64,000 bases of DNA, taken from assembly GCF_014645135.1 (NCBI RefSeq), contig NZ_BMLH01000009.1:62001-126000 (forward strand), written 5' to 3'. The translations under genes were made by a program, and so were the position numbers. Positions 19,812 through 27,619 of the stretch are shown here, one piece after another. The stretch comes from Rheinheimera tangshanensis. GTDB taxonomy: Bacteria; Pseudomonadota; Gammaproteobacteria; Enterobacterales; Alteromonadaceae. Below the pieces are notes generated by a model that did no database searches, had not been told where the DNA came from, and worked only from the letters and a program-made list of their open reading frames with translations. Position 1 is the stretch's first letter, and every line of letters begins with the position of its first letter.

Positions 19812-21800
19812 ATGACCAATACTAATAAGAAACGACCTTCTTTTTTTCCATCTATTGTCTGTGGCCCCTACACCTATTTATTAAGGATGCTCGTGCTTGG
19901 CATTGTATTGCTGAGTCTGAGTCGCCTTGGTTTAGTGCTATGGCATTATGACCGGGTGTTTGCGACCGGAAAAGTGGCAGAGATTTTGTTGCAAGGTATT
20001 CGGGCTGATCTCATTGTCTTGTGCCTGTGGGCATCGATTCCCGTCCTTTTGGTGCCACTGTTTGCAAACCGTTTTTTACAACACAGTTGGTTTAAATTCA
20101 CCTACCTGTGGAGTCTTGCTGGTTTAATTGGATTGCTATTTATTGAACTTGCGTCTCCGGCATTCATACTGCAATACGACGTCAGGCCTAACCGCTTATT
20201 TATCGAGTACCTGAAGTACCCCAAAGAAGTTCTTTCTACCTTATGGTATGGCTTTCGTCTGCCTTTTTTGGCAGGTTTTTTATTGACCGCGCTATTTGGG
20301 TTTGCACTGGCTCTATTGCTCAAGCTTCCCTTCGTAAAACTTCGAGTTTGGTCAATCAAGCACACCATTGTGTTATGGCCTCTGGCTGTATTTCTGGTCT
20401 TTGCTGGCGTCCGTTCAACCACAGATCACAGACCCGCTAATCCAGCCCTGTTTGCGATCACCGGAGATTCTATGGTGAATTCTTTGGTAATAAGCTCAGG
20501 CTATTCCGTGCTTTATGCCCTATACAGCATGAAGCATGAAGCGCGGTCGACGGAAATGTATGGCAAGTTATCGACTGAGGATATGTTGCAATACGGTTTG
20601 GATTGGCCCTGGTTAAAAACTTACAGGTTTACCCATCCAGACTATCCGACGTTGCATTTTCAAACAGTTACAAAAAAACGAGAGAAACCCTTAAACGTTG
20701 TTATTGTTTTGCAGGAAAGTCTGGGGGCAACCTTTGTTCAATCCCTTGGAGGCGAGCCAGTTACGCCGCAGCTTGAGCAGTTAAAAACTCAAGGCATGTG
20801 GTTTCAGAATCTCTATGCCACTGGTACACGCTCAGTGCGTGGTATCGAAGCAGTGGTTGCAGGCTTTTCACCAACCCCCGCACAAAGCGTGGTGAAGCTT
20901 TCGAATAGCCAGCAAAACTTCACAACACTTGCCTCTGTATTAAAATCTAATGGATACCACACCCAGTTTATTTATGGTGGCGAAGCACATTTTGACAATA
21001 TGAGAAGCTTTTTTACCGGTAACGGCATTGATGACATTGTCGATATCAGCCAAATTAAAAACCCAGCTTTTGTAGGCAGTTGGGGAGCCAGTGACGAAGA
21101 CTTATTTAATACAGCACACCAAAAGCTGAACGCTTTGCATCAAGAGGGAAAGCCATTTTTCAGTCTTATCTTTACATCAAGCAATCATGAGCCATTTGAG
21201 TTTCCAGATGATCGGATCACTCTGCATGAACAACCCAAAAATACGGCAAACAATGCAGTAAAGTATGCAGATTGGGCCATGGGAAATTTTTTCGAAAAAG
21301 CAAAACAAAGCGACTACTGGCAAGACACAGTATTTTTAATTGTTGCGGATCATGACAACCGTGTTTATGGCAATAACCTCATCCCTGTAGAGAAGTTTCG
21401 TATTCCTGGACTAATCTTAGGAGCCGATATCACACCTGAAGTCGTCGAAACGCTGAGTAGTCAGATTGATTTAGCGCCCACTTTGCTGAGCCTGGCGGGT
21501 GTGTCTTCCTGCCATACCATGACAGGCCGTGATTTAACTTTGGACAAAACAAGTCCTGGCAGAGCCTTGCTACAGTTTGAAAACTACTTCGCGCTGATGC
21601 AACCGGACTCATTAACGATTTTGAAACCCAATGAAGAGACTGTCATTGCGCACTATGATGAACCTACCAAACGACTTGAGCTGTTGGATCGTCAAGCCTC
21701 AGCAGTCCAATACAAAAAAGCCTTAGCTCAAGTGCAACTCCCATCGTATTTGTACAGAGAAAGAAAAAACTCCAGTCAGGTTGCTTGTCTGCTTCACTGA
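19812..21800 (+). CDS. LTA synthase/OpgB-family membrane sulfatase-fold transferase
   Basis: 662 residues. About five N-terminal membrane helices (residues 20-200) are followed by a periplasmic alkaline-phosphatase-fold domain. Active-site features: VLQESLGATFV, the nucleophile region TGTRSVRGIEAV, and the metal ligands near VADHDNRVYG. This is the COG1368 family, whose members move phosphoglycerol (OpgB, LtaS) from phosphatidylglycerol to glycans and leave diacylglycerol. The acceptor here is unknown. It sits between dgkA and a PAP2/EptA pair, which fits a role in envelope decoration. Confidence 0.85.
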   Translation: MTNTNKKRPSFFPSIVCGPYTYLLRMLVLGIVLLSLSRLGLVLWHYDRVFATGKVAEILLQGIRADLIVLCLWASIPVLLVPLFANRFLQHSWFKFTYLWSLAGLIGLLFIELASPAFILQYDVRPNRLFIEYLKYPKEVLSTLWYGFRLPFLAGFLLTALFGFALALLLKLPFVKLRVWSIKHTIVLWPLAVFLVFAGVRSTTDHRPANPALFAITGDSMVNSLVISSGYSVLYALYSMKHEARSTEMYGKLSTEDMLQYGLDWPWLKTYRFTHPDYPTLHFQTVTKKREKPLNVVIVLQESLGATFVQSLGGEPVTPQLEQLKTQGMWFQNLYATGTRSVRGIEAVVAGFSPTPAQSVVKLSNSQQNFTTLASVLKSNGYHTQFIYGGEAHFDNMRSFFTGNGIDDIVDISQIKNPAFVGSWGASDEDLFNTAHQKLNALHQEGKPFFSLIFTSSNHEPFEFPDDRITLHEQPKNTANNAVKYADWAMGNFFEKAKQSDYWQDTVFLIVADHDNRVYGNNLIPVEKFRIPGLILGADITPEVVETLSSQIDLAPTLLSLAGVSSCHTMTGRDLTLDKTSPGRALLQFENYFALMQPDSLTILKPNEETVIAHYDEPTKRLELLDRQASAVQYKKALAQVQLPSYLYRERKNSSQVACLLH

Positions 21801-22009
21801 AATAATGAAAGGTTGAGCGAAATCTTGGAACTCGGTTTTGGGACACTCTATTTTTGCTTCGAGTGCCCCAAAAGGACAGTCACTCCACATACAATCAACC
21901 GATGTCGCCTGCATCATAACTGGGACATTCACACCTTTGTTGACCAAAAATAACAAACTAATACAAAGACTTAATTTACTTTTGAATGAATTGATAAATT
22001 ATTTTCAGA

Positions 22010-22026
22010 CTTAAGTCTCTCTTAAG
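22010..22026 (+). promoter_or_regulatory. PmrA-type operator CTTAAG-N5-CTTAAG (site 2)
   Basis: The second copy, upstream of the PAP2-eptA-OMP genes, is followed by GTTTCACCCGTTAGGCT, nearly the same downstream sequence as site 1. The match extends beyond the half-sites, so both promoters probably answer to the same regulator. Confidence 0.7.
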
Positions 22027-22080
22027 TTTCACCCGTTAGGCTAGCCATACTTACCCAATTGTATTGAAAGCAGGTTTGCA

Positions 22081-22878
22081 GTGGCGGAACCAATACGACT
22101 CAGCCTATTCACCCATCTGATTGCGCCTATTGCTGGGGCCTCTGTGCTTTTTATTCTGGCTTATGGCACTTCATTCGATTTTGGTTTGGCTTCCTTGCTG
22201 TTTGATTGGCAAGGCGGAACCTGGGCTTTACAGCATCACTGGTTGACAGAAACTTTACTGCATCACTCTGTCAGAACCATCAATGAAATTCTTGTTCTGG
22301 GTTTACTCGGCTACTGGGTATGGCTACATGTTGTTGTACGCAAACGTAGCGAGAACCAACGTGCTTTAGGTGTGTTGTTACTCAGTTTGGTGGTGAGCTT
22401 TGTCTCTGTAGCCGTGCTTAAACGGTTGCTCCCTATGGAGTGTCCATGGGATTTGCTGCAATTTGGTGGCAGCAGCGAGTTTTGGGGATTGTTCGATACG
22501 CGCCCAGAGACGATGTCTCCTAACCAATGTTTCCCTGCCGGACACGCCAGCATAGGCTTTGCGTGGTTAGCGCTCTATTACTATTGGCGAGAGCTAAAAC
22601 CAGAGCTGGCAACGCGAGGCATAGTGATTGGCTTAACTCTGGGTCTTTTACTTGGCTTTGTTCAACAGCTACGTGGTGCTCATTTCATTTCTCACGATAT
22701 CGCTACGGCGGCTGTGTGCTGGACTGTATCGACTGTGCTGCATGGTTTATTTCAAAATTCCTGCACCTCTGAATTGTCAGTCCGATCAAAGCCAGCACGG
22801 ACAATTTCAGCCAACCTGCCAGTGGAACCATCTCAACCTGTACTCTTGACTACTTCTGTGGAGTCCCCTGATGTTTGA
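22081..22878 (+). CDS. PAP2-family membrane phosphatase
   Basis: 265 residues from a GTG start. Five or six membrane helices. The three PAP2 motifs can be found: KRLLPMECPW (motif 1), PAGHAS (motif 2, catalytic His) and RGAHFISHDIATA (motif 3). Family members remove phosphate from lipid phosphates, including undecaprenyl or lipid A phosphate and phosphatidic acid. It overlaps the following eptA by 8 nt, so the two products are made together. Confidence 0.85.
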   Translation: MAEPIRLSLFTHLIAPIAGASVLFILAYGTSFDFGLASLLFDWQGGTWALQHHWLTETLLHHSVRTINEILVLGLLGYWVWLHVVVRKRSENQRALGVLLLSLVVSFVSVAVLKRLLPMECPWDLLQFGGSSEFWGLFDTRPETMSPNQCFPAGHASIGFAWLALYYYWRELKPELATRGIVIGLTLGLLLGFVQQLRGAHFISHDIATAAVCWTVSTVLHGLFQNSCTSELSVRSKPARTISANLPVEPSQPVLLTTSVESPDV

Positions 22879-24523
22879 AGCTATTTTGTCGCAATCAAAA
22901 TCAACTGCTGTGGCTTTGAGTGCTGGGCAAGAACGATTATGGCATCCACTATGGTTTGCTTTGATTTCTGCTCTTGGCATGACGTTACTGCTCAATGGTC
23001 CTTTTTTGGCTGCCGTACAGGCCAAAGTTCCGGGCCAATATGCTTTGCAGCTGAACTTAATGGCGATTTTATTTTTACTAAACCTGCTGCTTCTGGTGAT
23101 CTTTAGTTTTCATCGTCTACAAAAGCCCGTCGTGGTGGCACTCTTTGCCATCGGTGCTTTTAGCTATTACTTCATCGACAGTTTTGGCATCGTTGTCGAT
23201 AAATCCATGCTGCAAAACGCTGTAGAAACAGACGCCGCTGAGGCTATGGGAGTATTAACCATTGGTATGCTGTGGCAAGTGATTGGCGTCATGCTCTTTC
23301 CTTTGCTTTGCATTGGCCTTATGAAGGTTCGAACACTGCCTTTGAAACAATTTTTCCGGCATTGGCTCCTTGCTCTGGTTTTAGTGACGCTGAGTCTGTT
23401 TAGCCTGGTCGCTTCTGGCTACTCCGAACTCGCGCCTTTCTTTCGTAACTACAGAGAAGTAAAACATTTTGCTTTACCGGTCAGTCCTGTGGCCGCTGCG
23501 GTATCGTTGTCATCCGATTTGGTCAAGAAACAATTCCCAACCGAGTTTATGCAGTTGGGGCAGGATGCAATTCAGCCTTTGTCCGTGAAAACGGAGAAGC
23601 CACGCCTTATCGTGATGGTATTGGGAGAAACAGCCAGGGCCGATCACTTTCAGCTCAACGGCTACGCTCGCTCAACCAATCCGCAACTCAGTCATTTACC
23701 TGTCTACAGTTTTACTAACGTGAGTTCATGCGGCACTGCTACAGCACATTCTGTGCCTTGTATGTTTTCCAATATGGGCAGAGATCTCTATAAAGAGTCA
23801 CAGGCTAAAAACAGCAGCAATGTGCTGGATATTCTGCAATACGCTGGTATTGACGTGAGCTGGCTGGACAATAACTCGGGCTGTAAAGGGGTATGTGATC
23901 GGGTGCCAACTCAGTTTGTGTTTGAGCAGCAAAAAAATCCATTGTGCCATCAAGGACAATGTCTGGATCAAGTGCTGTTGGATGCATTGGAGCAGCAACT
24001 GAAAACACCGCAATCGTCCGATAAGCTGATTGTATTACATCAGTTGGGAAGTCACGGTCCTGAGTATTTCAAACGCAGCAGCGCTAAAGACAAAGCCTTT
24101 TTACCGGAATGCACTGATAAGCAACTTCAGCTCTGTGCCCCTTCAGACATCGTCAATGCCTATGACAACAGTATCGTCGCGACAGACCATTTGTTAGCCG
24201 CCGTGATTGCGCGCCTTAACAGCCAAAAGAACTACCAGACCGCCATGTTTTACGTCTCTGACCATGGTGAATCTTTAGGTGAAAATGGCATCTACTTGCA
24301 CGGCTTACCTTATTGGATGGCACCTAAAGCACAAACTCAGGTTCCGCTGCTTTGGTGGATGTCTGAGCCTTATGCATCCTCTGCGAAGCTCACTCCAGAG
24401 TGTGTCGCATCAAAACGGCAAGATAGCTTCAGTCACGACAACGTATTTCATAGCTTACTCGGGATGTTTCAAATCAAAACCAGTTTGTATCAAGCAAGCA
24501 AAGATATGTTCCGTTCTTGCTAA
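22871..24523 (+). CDS. eptA: Phosphoethanolamine--lipid A transferase (EptA/MCR-like)
   Basis: 550 residues, five N-terminal membrane helices (about 20-180) and a periplasmic catalytic domain. It moves phosphoethanolamine from phosphatidylethanolamine to lipid A phosphates and thereby lowers binding of polymyxins. Visible residues: GETARADHF (metal-binding Glu), the nucleophile Thr in SCGTATAHSVPCMFS, SDHGESLGENGIYLHG with metal ligands, and several periplasmic Cys pairs typical of EptA/MCR. The family is certain; whether it gives colistin resistance here depends on expression. Confidence 0.93.
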   Translation: MFEAILSQSKSTAVALSAGQERLWHPLWFALISALGMTLLLNGPFLAAVQAKVPGQYALQLNLMAILFLLNLLLLVIFSFHRLQKPVVVALFAIGAFSYYFIDSFGIVVDKSMLQNAVETDAAEAMGVLTIGMLWQVIGVMLFPLLCIGLMKVRTLPLKQFFRHWLLALVLVTLSLFSLVASGYSELAPFFRNYREVKHFALPVSPVAAAVSLSSDLVKKQFPTEFMQLGQDAIQPLSVKTEKPRLIVMVLGETARADHFQLNGYARSTNPQLSHLPVYSFTNVSSCGTATAHSVPCMFSNMGRDLYKESQAKNSSNVLDILQYAGIDVSWLDNNSGCKGVCDRVPTQFVFEQQKNPLCHQGQCLDQVLLDALEQQLKTPQSSDKLIVLHQLGSHGPEYFKRSSAKDKAFLPECTDKQLQLCAPSDIVNAYDNSIVATDHLLAAVIARLNSQKNYQTAMFYVSDHGESLGENGIYLHGLPYWMAPKAQTQVPLLWWMSEPYASSAKLTPECVASKRQDSFSHDNVFHSLLGMFQIKTSLYQASKDMFRSC

Positions 24524-24565
24524 TCCCTAGGTGTCCATTACAGGCCTGGTGCCAGTGGAGTTGGT

Positions 24566-26314
24566 ATGCATAATTTAAGTCGGCTTTGTCTCGCTTTACT
24601 GGCCGCGTTAGCCGGTAGCGCAGCACAGGCTCAGGAAGTCACCTTTGAACACTTATGTGAGTTTGTTAAAAAAGACTCCGGAGCGGAAAAGTCTGCGGAT
24701 GAGAAGACCGGAGCGGCGGAACTTGCTGGACCACCTTTTCAGGTGCATTCGATTGAAATTGTCTCCAATCCTATTTTTGACGAAAACGCACCCGATACGA
24801 TTTGGGTGCACCACTTTGCCAACTGGTTACATATCAATAGTAAAGAATCTGCACTGCGAAAAGAGTTAAGTATTAAACCTGGTGAACAAGTCACGACGGA
24901 TGATTTAGCAGAAGCGGAGCGTCTACTGCGTGAGAAATCCTATGTACGTGATGCGCGAGTTAGTGTGGTTGAGCCTTGTCATCCTGATGGCAGTAAAAGC
25001 GTGAAAGTAGAAACCTGGGATAACTGGAGCTTGCTACCAAACCTTGGACTGGGCCGCACCAGTGGTAAAAATAAGTACTCTTTTGGCTTTAAAGAAGATA
25101 ATTTTTTGGGGTATGGCGTACGTACGTCTGTAAAATATCAATCCGATTATTTACGCCAGGGCTATGAATTTAAAGTATCAAGTCCGTTGTCTTTGCTTGG
25201 GTATCCTGAACTTGATCACAGCTATGTCGATCTTGAATGGACAGAGAATAACGATGGCCGTCGAACTCAGTTCCAGCTTGAAAAGCCCTTTTATCAAGAT
25301 AGTACAGAGCGGATGTATAAAGCAGGCTGGCTCAGCGATGAAAGACTAGACCAAATTTATCACAATGGTGAACTTGAGAACCGATTCATTACCCTGCAAA
25401 AAGAGATTGATCTTCAAACGGGTTGGCTTCTGGATTATCGGGAGCGTACCAGTTTAAGGCTATTGGCAGGTTATAGTTCGCAGCAATGGCAGTTTACAGA
25501 CGACCCGTTTCAACCTTCGTTGGCTTTACCAGAGGACAGGAGTTACCAGTACCCCTGGATAGGTCTCGACTACAAAGAACATAAATATCAGGTGCTGTCT
25601 GATGTGTATCTGATTAATCACAGTGAGGATATCAATTTAGGCTGGCACCATCAGGCAAGGATTGGTGTCCAAACATCTGATTTGGCAAACGATGAGACAC
25701 TTGGCTATCAAGCACATTGGCTCTCTGAAAAAGGCTTTGGCGACTCAGAGCACTTAACATTACTTGCCCTGCAATTGGATGCCATGTTAGGTATACACGG
25801 CGGTGATCAAATCATCGCCTCAGCAAAAGCCGAGGACTTTTATCGTCTGAGTAAAGAGTTTACCTTTTACACTAAACTTCAATACGATCAGCGCAGCCGC
25901 AACTACTTGGATCAACCTCTTGATTTGGGTGGTGAAACAGGGCTTCGTGGTTATCCTGTGCAATACCAGCAAGGCACCCAGCGCTGGTTAAGTACAGCAG
26001 AGCTTCGCTGGTATCCACAGATCAATATCTACCAACTACTCGATATGGGATTTGTGGCGTTCGCAGATGCAGGGCGAGCTAGTGGTGGCGATATAGAACA
26101 AAATGCAGAGCTGAATGGCCTCCGCTCTAAGGCGGATTTACTGGCGGAAAACTACACAGAACAGTGGATTGGTTCTGTAGGCATTGGTGCTCGTTTTTAT
26201 TCCTCACGCTCGAGCAATAATCATGTCATTCATGTTGACCTGTCAAAACCTGTAGGCGGTGCAAAAGATGTGAACTCGTGGGAAATTCAGTTGAAAGTTG
26301 AAGAGAGGTTTTAA
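24566..26314 (+). CDS. Outer membrane protein of the BamA/TamA (surface antigen D15) family
   Basis: 582 residues with a signal peptide (LALLAALAGSAAQAQ). One POTRA-like domain covers about residues 55-155 (QVHSIEIVSNPIF, then GEQVTTDDLAEAERLLREKSYVRDARV given in part), followed by a beta-barrel of about 400 residues. The barrel ends in a terminal Phe as Omp85 proteins do, and shows GLRGYP, the conserved barrel motif near residue 470. It follows eptA by 42 nt. Its cargo is unknown. Presence in a lipid A module suggests a role at the outer membrane surface. Confidence 0.8.
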   Translation: MHNLSRLCLALLAALAGSAAQAQEVTFEHLCEFVKKDSGAEKSADEKTGAAELAGPPFQVHSIEIVSNPIFDENAPDTIWVHHFANWLHINSKESALRKELSIKPGEQVTTDDLAEAERLLREKSYVRDARVSVVEPCHPDGSKSVKVETWDNWSLLPNLGLGRTSGKNKYSFGFKEDNFLGYGVRTSVKYQSDYLRQGYEFKVSSPLSLLGYPELDHSYVDLEWTENNDGRRTQFQLEKPFYQDSTERMYKAGWLSDERLDQIYHNGELENRFITLQKEIDLQTGWLLDYRERTSLRLLAGYSSQQWQFTDDPFQPSLALPEDRSYQYPWIGLDYKEHKYQVLSDVYLINHSEDINLGWHHQARIGVQTSDLANDETLGYQAHWLSEKGFGDSEHLTLLALQLDAMLGIHGGDQIIASAKAEDFYRLSKEFTFYTKLQYDQRSRNYLDQPLDLGGETGLRGYPVQYQQGTQRWLSTAELRWYPQINIYQLLDMGFVAFADAGRASGGDIEQNAELNGLRSKADLLAENYTEQWIGSVGIGARFYSSRSSNNHVIHVDLSKPVGGAKDVNSWEIQLKVEERF

Positions 26315-26470
26315 TTGATTTGTATTTTTCAGGTTAATGTTACATAGCTGAAAATTTAAGCACAGTAGATGCTATCTTTGCACTGAAGCACACGTTGTTT
26401 TCTGAACGTTAGACTTTAGAAACAGGTGGATTCGTCCATTACAGTGATCAATACGCTTGTAAGCCCCCAA

Positions 26471-26640
26471 AAAAATCGAATGTCCGCAAATAAGGCAAAG
26501 CAGTGTTTCGTTTTTTCGAGAGCACCTGATCTGAACAGCAGCTTTTCGCTCAGAGCTGACGCTCAAATAACTGGATGATTGCTGAAACTGGTGGTTACAT
26601 GAAAGTGTAACTGGCGGTAAATTGAGATGACGTTTTGCAG
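26471..26640 (+). repeat. Long dispersed repeat, copy A
   Basis: About 170 bases that recur at 48329-48498 with roughly three quarters identity. Shared blocks include AATGTCC, CAAATAAGGCAAA, TTCGTTTTTTC, CTGAACAG, TTCGCTCA, GGTAAATTG and CGTTTTGCAG. A minus-strand reading contains a CLICGHS zinc-knuckle-like motif. No supported gene is present in the 26315-26711 gap besides this. Confidence 0.7.
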
Positions 26641-26711
26641 CTAGCTTTTAAAAACATACCATTCGAGTTAAGTTTAATCATTTAGTAAAAGCTGTTACAC
26701 AGAGGGATACC

Positions 26712-26933
26712 ATGAGCTACTCCGTTGAAATTATCAATAATAACCTTCTGCCTCTGCCTGATGAGCTGTGTACTGAGCTAGGTTTTTCCGTAGGAGATAT
26801 TTTGGTTTGTGAGATGAATAAAGACCGCTCAGAAATGAGGATGGTAAAGCATACAGACCAGACATTAACTGATGAACAGATCTTAGCTGCTGGGAATTTA
26901 ACGCGCGTGATAAACACCATGCCTGACGAATGA
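26712..26933 (+). CDS. AbrB/MazE-type (SpoVT-AbrB fold) small protein
   Basis: 73 residues. The N-terminal 45 residues resemble a swapped-hairpin AbrB domain (NNLLPLPDELCTELGFSVGDILVCEM), as in MazE-type antitoxins. The rest is a short polar tail. AGAGGGA lies ahead of the ATG. No toxin-like partner follows; 285 bases without a clear gene separate it from copZ. It may be a stand-alone regulator or an orphan antitoxin. Confidence 0.65.
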   Translation: MSYSVEIINNNLLPLPDELCTELGFSVGDILVCEMNKDRSEMRMVKHTDQTLTDEQILAAGNLTRVINTMPDE

Positions 26934-27033
26934 TGGCGGTACTAAAGACTGTCGGAAGCCAATAAACTCCAAGCCGATTTTTTCATTAAGCTCTCTTACT
27001 GGCCTTTTTGTCGCTTTTTTACTGCCTAAATTG

Positions 27034-27055
27034 CACTTTAATCGCGCTTAAAGTG
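27034..27055. repeat. Inverted repeat CACTTTAA-N6-TTAAAGTG
   Basis: A perfect 8-bp dyad downstream of the AbrB-like gene. It lacks a T run, so a weak terminator or an operator are both possible. Confidence 0.4.
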
Positions 27056-27153
27056 GCTTTGACGAGTCCGGTTGAGGTCGATAACTTGAAAACTGAGTGG
27101 ATGGTGGTAAAAAGACAAAAAGCGGCAGGGTAAAGATCACAGTCTTAAAAAAG

Positions 27154-27182
27154 CAAACCCCAGTGTTAAAAACCGGGGTTTG
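27154..27182 (+). terminator. Hairpin CAAACCCC / GGGGTTTG
   Basis: An 8-bp stem followed by TCATTAAT. A second hairpin (AAGCCACC TTAA GGTGGCTT and five T) follows at 27193-27214. Together they separate the AbrB-like gene from the converging copZ. Confidence 0.6.
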
Positions 27183-27218
27183 TCATTAATCTGAAGCCAC
27201 CTTAAGGTGGCTTTTTCG

Positions 27219-27455
27219 TTAGGCGCTGTGGCAGGTGTTCGCCGGATTACAGCAGCTGGCTTTGACTTCTGTCGCCGGATATCCCGCCTCTGTTAAGACC
27301 TCCATTACCTCTGCAGAGCTCAGTTCCGTGCTGAGCTGCAGCGTTTTGTCGGTCAGGTTAGTCTGTATTTTTGCATCACCATCTGCTGTGAGGATGGCTT
27401 TGGTAACCATGCTAACGCAGTGGCCACATGTCATGTCAGCGATATGGAACTTCAT
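27219..27455 (-). CDS. copZ: Copper chaperone, heavy-metal-associated domain protein
   Basis: 78 residues, a single HMA ferredoxin-like domain with the metal site MTCGHC near residue 9 and a Cys-rich C-terminus (SCCNPANTC). The ATG at 27455 follows AGGAGAG closely; an upstream start at 27518 would add unrelated residues and run into the copA promoter. It passes Cu(I) to P-type ATPases such as the divergent CopA. The two genes lie head to head around a CueR-type promoter. Confidence 0.9.
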   Translation of the reverse strand: MKFHIADMTCGHCVSMVTKAILTADGDAKIQTNLTDKTLQLSTELSSAEVMEVLTEAGYPATEVKASCCNPANTCHSA

Positions 27456-27548
27456 AGTGTTTCTCTCCTGTGGTGTGTTCATGACACAAGCTAATGCTTG
27501 CCACTGTGGTACAGTCAAGCCGCTATTTTAAGTTTTTTTGAAAGTTGT

Positions 27549-27579
27549 TTGACCTTGCCATAATGGTAAGGTTTAGTCT
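27549..27579 (+). promoter_or_regulatory. CueR-type (MerR family) promoter of copA
   Basis: The -35 TTGACC (27549-27554) and -10 TAGTCT (27574-27579) are 19 bp apart, the long spacer typical of MerR regulation. Between them is the dyad ACCTTGCC-N5-GGTAAGGT, very close to known CueR operators. cueR lies two genes downstream. Confidence 0.88.
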
Positions 27580-27619
27580 TGTTATGCCTGATAACATTTC
27601 TCAACCTGGAGTTACGGAT

